NCBI GenBank assembly: GCA_023433685.1
Contig: JAEYUD010000100.1
Location: forward strand, 1 to 8,292
Length of the DNA: 8,292 nt
Direction: 5' to 3'
From: Bacteroidota bacterium
GTDB lineage: Bacteria > Bacteroidota > Ignavibacteria > Ignavibacteriales > Ignavibacteriaceae
Part shown: positions 1 to 4,619 of the stretch, piece after piece
How the letters are laid out: each line of letters starts with the position of its first letter
Position numbering within the stretch: the first letter of the stretch is position 1
The notes under the pieces: generated by a model
What the model was told of the DNA's origin: nothing
What the model saw: only the letters and a program-made list of their open reading frames with translations
The model's database searches: none
Position numbers and translations under genes: made by a program

Positions 1-741
1 AGGTTGGGCGGACTGATCTATGATGCCAAAAAGTACAAGGCTGCCGTGTTTGTAATGGAGAGGGCTCATGATAACTTCCCTGATGACTTTCTTATCAACT
101 TTTTCCTGGGGCTTTCTTACGCCTTGATGGGTGACTACGCGGGCTCGGAACCCTACCTTTTCAAGGCGACGGAGTTGAATCCGAACGAAGTGAACACCTG
201 GTCAGCTTACGCCTTTACCCTCTCCCGGTTGAAGAGGGATTCACTCGCCGTCGAGACCTATGAGAAGGCTTTGGAACTGGAGCCACGGAACACAGAGCTT
301 CTGAACTCCCTCGCGATTGTTTGCGACGGAATGGGAAATCAGGCAAAAAGCGACAGTCTTTACACCCTCTCTCTACAGATCAATCCGAAAAACGCCCTGG
401 CAGCGAACAATTTCGCGTATTCACTGTCTAAAAGGGGTGTAAGACTTGATGAAGCACTCCGCTTGGCAAAAATGGCTCTGGAGATCGACCCAAACAGCCC
501 TTCTTACCTCGATACTTACGGATGGGTGCAGTTCAAACTTGGTAATTACGATACCGCGAAAGTTTATATAGAAAAAGCACTTGCCATGGACGGAAACAAC
601 CATGAGTTGCTTGACCACTTCGGTGACGTGCAGTTCAAGCTTGGTAACAAGCAGGATGCCCTGGTTTACTGGCGTAAAGCACTTGACATTAATAAAGATA
701 ACGAATCAATCAAAAGAAAGATCGAAAGAGGCGAAATTTGA
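1..741 (+). CDS. TPR-repeat protein, 5' partial
   Basis: The reading frame is open from the first base (the first codon, AGG, is in frame), so the gene almost certainly starts upstream and only its C-terminal ~246 codons are here. About seven 34-residue tetratricopeptide motifs follow one another, with typical signatures such as LGLSYALMGDY, TYGWVQFKLGNYDTAKVY and HFGDVQFKLGNKQDALVYW. Conserved Pro residues close helix B (LELEP, LQINP, LEIDP). TPR arrays are protein-protein docking scaffolds; no catalytic domain is visible. The last repeats resemble the LDTYGW...LDHFGDV arrangement of envelope-associated TPR proteins in many Gram-negatives. The stop (TGA) overlaps the TTG start of the lipoprotein gene by 4 bp, implying translational coupling, so a role in the same envelope process is inferred. 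Whether it carries a signal peptide or lipobox cannot be seen. TPR identity is secure; the precise role is unknown. Confidence 0.93.
   Translation, partial: RLGGLIYDAKKYKAAVFVMERAHDNFPDDFLINFFLGLSYALMGDYAGSEPYLFKATELNPNEVNTWSAYAFTLSRLKRDSLAVETYEKALELEPRNTELLNSLAIVCDGMGNQAKSDSLYTLSLQINPKNALAANNFAYSLSKRGVRLDEALRLAKMALEIDPNSPSYLDTYGWVQFKLGNYDTAKVYIEKALAMDGNNHELLDHFGDVQFKLGNKQDALVYWRKALDINKDNESIKRKIERGEI
727..731 (+). promoter_or_regulatory. Shine-Dalgarno for the TTG-started lipoprotein gene
   Basis: AGAGG lies 6 nt before the TTG at 738. It supports this rare start codon over the two in-frame ATGs at residues 9-10, which would remove the positively charged part of the signal peptide. Confidence 0.6.
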
Positions 742-1538
742 AAAAGACACTCCTCATACTTATGATGATACTGCCATTCGCTTTGGGATGGAGCGGATGC
801 GCGACCCCGGTTGAATCGAACGACGATGATACTGAAATAATTGATGGTAATATCAGACCGGAAAGGCTCGTTAAAAAGCTCGAAGCCAACAGAATGAAGG
901 TGCGCACACTAACCGGCAAGGGCGAAATGTACGTTCAGACACCCGAGCTCGATAATTCAGCCTTCTTTCAGGCTATCCTCAAACGCCCTGATTCACTTAA
1001 CGTGAACGTTTTTGGTCCGTTCGGTATCGAACTGGCGAACGTTCTTCTCACGCAGAAGGAGTTCAAATTTTATGAAGCCCTCAACAACACGCTCTACACC
1101 GGAAATGTTGATAACGTAGCGCTGAGGAACATCTTCAAGGTCGATCTTGGGTTTGAGGATGTGAGGGATGCTTTCGCCGGCATGGTGAACATGCAGCCCC
1201 GGCTCTACACCCAGCCCACCGATTTCAAGTTCGACAAAGGCTACTTCAACATCGCCTACACTGACAGCCTCTCGGGCAACGTGGTCTCCTACAAAGTGAA
1301 GCTCGAAGGCTTGAATGTTGAATCGTACACGATCAAGACCAGGAAAGGCGAATTGCTGCTCGACGCCAAATATTCGGAGTTCAAACGGTTCGGAACTGTC
1401 ATGCTTCCCCAGACCATTGAAGTGCGGGCGCCAAAGATGAATCAGACATTAAAGCTGGTTTATGAATCTTTCGAACTCAACAAAGAACCAAAGATCGAGT
1501 TCCTTCCACCCGCTGACGCCACGCTGATAGAGTATTAA
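738..1538 (+). CDS. DUF4292-like / LolB-like outer-membrane lipoprotein
   Basis: This 266-residue protein starts with a lipoprotein signal peptide: a KK n-region, a hydrophobic stretch at residues 5-17 and the lipobox-like WSGC with the lipidated Cys at 21. The mature part begins with an acidic linker and continues with a single domain (about residues 40-260) rich in alternating beta strands (KVRTLTGKGEMYVQ, FFQAILKRPDSLNVNVFGPF, SYKVKLEGLNVESYTI). This matches the DUF4292 family of Bacteroidota-type genomes, related to the LolA/LolB lipoprotein-carrier fold. LolB receives lipoproteins at the outer membrane; such a role is inferred here. The TTG start is chosen because it gives the charged n-region and has an AGAGG 6 nt upstream. 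It overlaps the TPR gene by 4 bp and is followed after 1 nt by the EnvC-like gene. Lipoprotein status is well supported, the family call fairly so and the function tentative. Confidence 0.85.
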   Translation: MKKTLLILMMILPFALGWSGCATPVESNDDDTEIIDGNIRPERLVKKLEANRMKVRTLTGKGEMYVQTPELDNSAFFQAILKRPDSLNVNVFGPFGIELANVLLTQKEFKFYEALNNTLYTGNVDNVALRNIFKVDLGFEDVRDAFAGMVNMQPRLYTQPTDFKFDKGYFNIAYTDSLSGNVVSYKVKLEGLNVESYTIKTRKGELLLDAKYSEFKRFGTVMLPQTIEVRAPKMNQTLKLVYESFELNKEPKIEFLPPADATLIEY

Positions 1539-1539
1539 T

Positions 1540-2922
1540 TTGGAAAACCTGGCACCTCAAAATCCGGTTGACGGATATCAAAAAGGCACAAGAGGGCAAA
1601 ACCCCGGTGTCTGGGTGCTGTTTGTTCTGTTACTGGTTGTTGCCATCACTTTTGACGGACACAACCAGCAGGGCGACATCAAGAAGAAAAAAGATGAGCT
1701 TGCCACGATCAGGGATGAGATAAAATCTCTGAAGGATGAGATTAGCAAAGCGACAAAAGAAGAAAAAAAGAGCTTTGAGCTGATCGAAAAGCTCAATAAA
1801 CAGGTGTTTCTCCTTAATCAGCTTGTGAACGGACTTCAGTCAGAAGCAGAAGGCAAAACAAGACAGATCAACGGTCTCGAAAAGGAAATTTCTTCACTCG
1901 AGAAAAAGATCGAAGACCTGCGCGGGTTCTACGCCCGATATGTGGTTGCTATGTACAAAGGTCTTATCAAGAACAAGTGGCTATATATCATCAACTCCGC
2001 CTCGCTCGATGAGGCATTGAGGCGCTACCGCTACTTCAAGGCATTCACTGAAAAGGGTGAACAGGTGCTGGGTGATTTTAAGGTTTCAATCGATCGGCTG
2101 GAATCAGCCCGGGCAGCACTTCAATTTGAAAAAAATGAGAAAGCGAAGATAATCTCCCTTAAGAAAGGGGAGGAGAGCGCCCTTGAAGGGAGCATCGAAG
2201 ACCAGAAAGACCTTCTGAAAAATATTGGTAAGAATAAGGAGGCGCTTAAAAAGGAGCTGGAGGCGAAAAAGCAATCGGAAAAGAAGATCGGCTCACTTAT
2301 CGATAAGCTGATCCACAAGGAGGAAAAGGCAAAGAAGGACAAAATCGCCAAAACAAAGCCTCCAAAGAATCCGAAACCGGACAAGCCCGCCGACAAGGTT
2401 GCAGAGAAGAAGCCTGAACCGGATCAGAATAAAAAAGAGGAAGTGAAGGGCGCCAACGAGTCCGCTGATGAATACCTTGGAGGCTCACCGGTGGAAGACT
2501 ACGAGGATGTGGTGGTTTCCGGTAAGGCGTTTTCATCGCTTAAAGGGAATTTAGCAAAACCGGTCGCGTCCGCGAAGGTTTTCCGCGGATTCGGCGAGAA
2601 CAAGAATGAAGAACTTAACACAGTAACCGTTAACTACGGTATCGATTTCAAAGTGGAGGGCTCACAGCCAGTAAGGTGTGTGGCGGATGGAGTTGTCTCG
2701 GCTATCGAGTGGCTCCCCGGTTACGGAAGTGTTATCATCATCACCCACACCGAGGGTTACCGAACTGTTTACGGGCACCTCGGCAACATCTCCGTGCGTG
2801 AAGGCACAAAAGTTAAAGGCGGCTCCGTCATCGGCACCGTCGGCAGAAGCCTCGAAGGCTATATCTTCCACTTCGAGATATGGAAGGGGAAACAGAATCT
2901 TAACCCTTCCGCATGGTTCTGA
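1540..2922 (+). CDS. envC: EnvC-like murein hydrolase activator (coiled coil + degenerate LytM/M23 domain)
   Basis: The 460-residue product has a hydrophobic segment at about residues 24-39 (signal peptide or anchor), a long charged coiled coil at about 46-260, a Lys/Pro/Glu-rich linker at about 262-315 and a C-terminal LytM (peptidase M23) domain at about 335-460. The C-terminus has the EnvC hallmarks ADGVVSAIEWLPGYGSV and NLNPSAWF. Of the M23 metal and catalytic residues, Asp369, His413 (YGH) and His444 (HFE) remain, but the first zinc ligand is Asn365 (NYGID instead of HxGID) and the catalytic His of the HxH motif is Ile442. It therefore probably cannot cleave peptidoglycan and would activate amidases at the division septum, as E. 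coli EnvC does under FtsEX. The start is uncertain: TTG at 1540 follows the previous stop by 1 nt with no clear Shine-Dalgarno, and a GTG around 1618 at the hydrophobic segment is an alternative. There is no in-frame ATG until about residue 139. Confidence 0.88.
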   Translation: MENLAPQNPVDGYQKGTRGQNPGVWVLFVLLLVVAITFDGHNQQGDIKKKKDELATIRDEIKSLKDEISKATKEEKKSFELIEKLNKQVFLLNQLVNGLQSEAEGKTRQINGLEKEISSLEKKIEDLRGFYARYVVAMYKGLIKNKWLYIINSASLDEALRRYRYFKAFTEKGEQVLGDFKVSIDRLESARAALQFEKNEKAKIISLKKGEESALEGSIEDQKDLLKNIGKNKEALKKELEAKKQSEKKIGSLIDKLIHKEEKAKKDKIAKTKPPKNPKPDKPADKVAEKKPEPDQNKKEEVKGANESADEYLGGSPVEDYEDVVVSGKAFSSLKGNLAKPVASAKVFRGFGENKNEELNTVTVNYGIDFKVEGSQPVRCVADGVVSAIEWLPGYGSVIIITHTEGYRTVYGHLGNISVREGTKVKGGSVIGTVGRSLEGYIFHFEIWKGKQNLNPSAWF

Positions 2923-2953
2923 TTAAAATGTTAAATGTTAAATGTTAAATGTT
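2923..2953. repeat. 7-bp tandem repeat (TTAAATG)
   Basis: Three exact copies of TTAAATG (2931-2937, 2938-2944, 2945-2951) are preceded by a one-base-longer variant, TTAAAATG (2923-2930), and followed by a partial unit. The array begins directly at the stop codon of the EnvC-like gene. No function is evident. Confidence 0.85.
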
Positions 2954-2958
2954 ATTCG

Positions 2959-2986
2959 CCTCTGCGTCCTCTGCGCTCTCTGCGGT
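2959..2986. repeat. CTCTGCG 9-mer triplet, interspersed-repeat-like phrase
   Basis: Three consecutive 9-mers of the form (C/T)CTCTGCGN occupy 2959-2967, 2968-2976 and 2977-2985. The reverse strand reads TTCACCGCAGAG and onward, a phrase I associate from memory with intergenic repeats scattered in many environmental bacterial genomes. Its last part, CTCTGCGGT (2978-2986), recurs in the opposite orientation at 4451-4459. It ends only about 20 bp before the ferredoxin start, so it lies in that gene's leader. Confidence 0.7.
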
Positions 2987-3006
2987 GAATTAAAAAAAAA
3001 GAATTG

Positions 3007-3231
3007 ATGAACGAATTTAGACAGGCAAAAACGGGCAAACTGCTCATTGATATACTCCCTGATAAATGCGACTTTTGCGGTTGCTGCGTGGGCGTATGCC
3101 CTGAAGACGCGATAGAACTGAAAGAAGCCGAGATTTTCATAATCGACGAGCGGTGCACCAACTGCGCGAAGTGCGTCTGGAGCTGTCCCATCGAGGTGAT
3201 CAAGTTCAATAAGGAAGGGGTGAGGAGATAA
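3007..3231 (+). CDS. 2[4Fe-4S] ferredoxin
   Basis: The 74-residue protein has two complete cluster motifs, CDFCGCCVGVCP and CTNCAKCVWSCP (both CxxCxxCxxxCP), separated by the usual ~28 residues. It is therefore a small bacterial/archaeal-type dicluster ferredoxin acting as a cytosolic low-potential electron carrier. I take the ATG at 3007 rather than the TTG immediately before it; neither has a good Shine-Dalgarno, and an A-rich tract precedes them. Its TAA stop overlaps by one base the ATG of the reductase gene (TAATG), so the two are translated together and the ferredoxin is very probably the reductase's electron donor. A comparable adjacent ferredoxin is known to support the Methanosarcina geranylgeranyl reductase. 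The unrelated spacer repeats upstream suggest it may not belong to the envelope operon, though read-through is possible because no terminator is seen. Confidence 0.93.
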   Translation: MNEFRQAKTGKLLIDILPDKCDFCGCCVGVCPEDAIELKEAEIFIIDERCTNCAKCVWSCPIEVIKFNKEGVRR

Positions 3232-4394
3232 TGAAGAATTATTACGATGTGGTGGTGGTTGGCGGGGGTCCTGCAGGCTCGATGGCGGCGCGTTTCGCGG
3301 CTGAGCAGGGTGTTTCCGTGCTTATGCTCGAGAAAGACCGTGATATCGGCTACCCCGTTCGTTGCGGTGAAGCCGTCAGCCGGAAGGGGATCGAGGAGTT
3401 CATCACGCCCGATGAAAAGTTTATCGCCTCGCACATAACAAAATTTTCAATGAACGCCCCCGACGGTACCGAAGTGGTTCTTCCTCTCCCTGAAGAGGGT
3501 TTTGTTCTCGAACGCCGCATTTTCGACTATGAACTCGCCAAGACAGCCGCTCAGGCAGGTACCGAGATACTCACCCGTGCTTATGTTAACGGACTCCTTT
3601 TCGATGGTGATGCCGTTGCCGGGGTTAAATATGAGTTCCGCGGTGAGCAGCACGAGGTAAGGGCCGGCGTTGTGATCGCCGCCGACGGTGTCGAGTCACG
3701 TGTTGGCCGCTGGGCCGGAATAAAAACTCACATCGATTTCCGCGATATGGAGTCAGCAATACAGTACACCATCTCCGGTATCGAGGTTGATCCAAACACC
3801 ATCTACTTCCATTTCGGAAGCAACGCGGCCCCTCAGGGTTACCTCTGGGTTTTCTCGAAAGGGAGCACTTCCGCCAATGTGGGCCTGGGTATCAGCGGAC
3901 TGATCGGCAAGAAGAAATCGGCACTTCAGTATTTAACAGAATTCATGGATCGGACCTACCCCGACGCGGCAATTCTTACCTCGATAGCGGGTGGCGTGCC
4001 GTGCAGCATCACGCTCGAAAAGATCTCAGCGCCCGGCATCATCATTGTAGGCGACGCCGCCCGGCAGGTTAACCCCCTCTCTGGTGGCGGAATTGCATCG
4101 GGCATGATCGGCGGAAGCATCGGCGGGCGTATTGCGGCTGAATCTGTCAAAACGAAAAAGCCGGAACACCTCATCACCTACGACAAAGCCTGGGCCGACC
4201 GCCTTGGCAAGCGCCACGAAACTTTCGACCGGATCAAGAACGGCATCTACAACTTCTCCGATGAAAAATTCAATTCGATCGCCCATTCATTCGCCAAAGT
4301 CCCCAATGATAAACGAACCCTTGGCTCCCTCTTCAGAACCGCCCTTATCCATAACCCCGGGCTGTTGATCGATGTGGCGAGAGTGTTTTTATAG
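3231..4394 (+). CDS. Geranylgeranyl reductase family FAD-dependent oxidoreductase
   Basis: The 387-residue flavoprotein starts with a Rossmann FAD-binding motif, VVVGGGPAGSMAA (residues 7-20), followed by the ribose-binding Glu34 and PVRCGE at 42-47. Cys45 matches the conserved cysteine of archaeal geranylgeranyl reductases. GDAARQVNPLSGGGI (274-288) is the second FAD motif. The family substrate-channel motif YxWxFPx7-8GxG appears as YLWVFS...GLG (204-220), with Ser209 where Pro is usual. Known members reduce double bonds of geranylgeranyl chains in archaeal lipids, chlorophyll or menaquinone. No chlorophyll genes are in view, and the sequence looks closest to the archaeal lipid-type enzymes; the substrate is inferred only. 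Length is close to the family norm (about 390-450). GAGGAG (3222-3227) serves as a Shine-Dalgarno with short spacing, inside the ferredoxin gene. The TAG stop lies within the first unit of the tandem repeat that follows. Confidence 0.9.
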   Translation: MKNYYDVVVVGGGPAGSMAARFAAEQGVSVLMLEKDRDIGYPVRCGEAVSRKGIEEFITPDEKFIASHITKFSMNAPDGTEVVLPLPEEGFVLERRIFDYELAKTAAQAGTEILTRAYVNGLLFDGDAVAGVKYEFRGEQHEVRAGVVIAADGVESRVGRWAGIKTHIDFRDMESAIQYTISGIEVDPNTIYFHFGSNAAPQGYLWVFSKGSTSANVGLGISGLIGKKKSALQYLTEFMDRTYPDAAILTSIAGGVPCSITLEKISAPGIIIVGDAARQVNPLSGGGIASGMIGGSIGGRIAAESVKTKKPEHLITYDKAWADRLGKRHETFDRIKNGIYNFSDEKFNSIAHSFAKVPNDKRTLGSLFRTALIHNPGLLIDVARVFL

Positions 4395-4436
4395 TGTGGA
4401 GTGTAGAGTGTATAGTGTGGAGTGTATAGTGTGGAG
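4390..4436. repeat. Tandem repeat TATAGTGTGGAGTGTA
   Basis: Two exact 16-bp copies (4390-4405 and 4411-4426), separated by GAGTG, are followed by a truncated third copy (4425-4436). The first copy supplies the TAG stop of the reductase gene. Variation between TGTGGAG and TGTAGAG suggests slippage or amplification of a shorter GTGTRGAGTGTA unit. Confidence 0.85.
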
Positions 4437-4450
4437 GCGATTAAATTCAA

Positions 4451-4492
4451 ACCGCAGAGCTCGCCGCGGCGAGGCAAAGGCCACAAAGAGGG
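4451..4492. repeat. CCGCAGAG phrase interrupted by a 14-bp palindrome
   Basis: ACCGCAGAG (4451-4459) is followed by the perfect palindrome CTCGCCGCGGCGAG (4460-4473) and then by GCAAAGGCCACAAAGAGGG. Without the palindrome the phrase would read on as a continuous purine-rich CGCAGAG-GCAAAG-ACAAAGAG run. The left part is the inverted counterpart of 2978-2986. Confidence 0.7.
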
Positions 4493-4505
4493 ACTTATAT
4501 AAGTT

Positions 4506-4583
4506 ACACGGATTCAACGGATTTAACACAGATTTCACAGATGATTAAAAATCCGTGTAATCCGTGCATAATCTGTGAAATCT
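4506..4583. repeat. Long inverted repeat between convergent genes
   Basis: AGATTTCACAGAT (4530-4542) and its exact complement ATCTGTGAAATCT (4571-4583) form a 13-bp stem. ACACGGATT (4506-4514) pairs with AATCCGTGT (4550-4558) but, because the order is interleaved, not in the same hairpin. The internal direct repetition of CGGATT and ATCCGTG resembles a known type of scattered intergenic phrase (from memory). It lies between the ends of the reductase and receptor genes and could act as a bidirectional transcription barrier, although no U-tract directly follows a stem. Confidence 0.7.
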
Positions 4584-4619
4584 CCCACAGGGACAAGCGC
4601 GTAACTTTTTAATTACTTC

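Noticed and set aside
2952..3434. 160-codon open frame on the minus strand
   Set aside because: It lies opposite the ferredoxin and the start of the reductase, both with clear motifs, and its C-terminal RRERRGRRGE is just the translated CTCTGCG repeat.
4390..4436. CRISPR-like array
   Set aside because: The units are nearly contiguous, with no unique spacers of 25-40 bp and no cas genes; it is a simple tandem repeat.
4026..4486. Minus-strand open frames opposite the end of the reductase
   Set aside because: These are shadow frames of a gene with strong flavoprotein motifs; one extends into the tandem repeat and lacks any domain.
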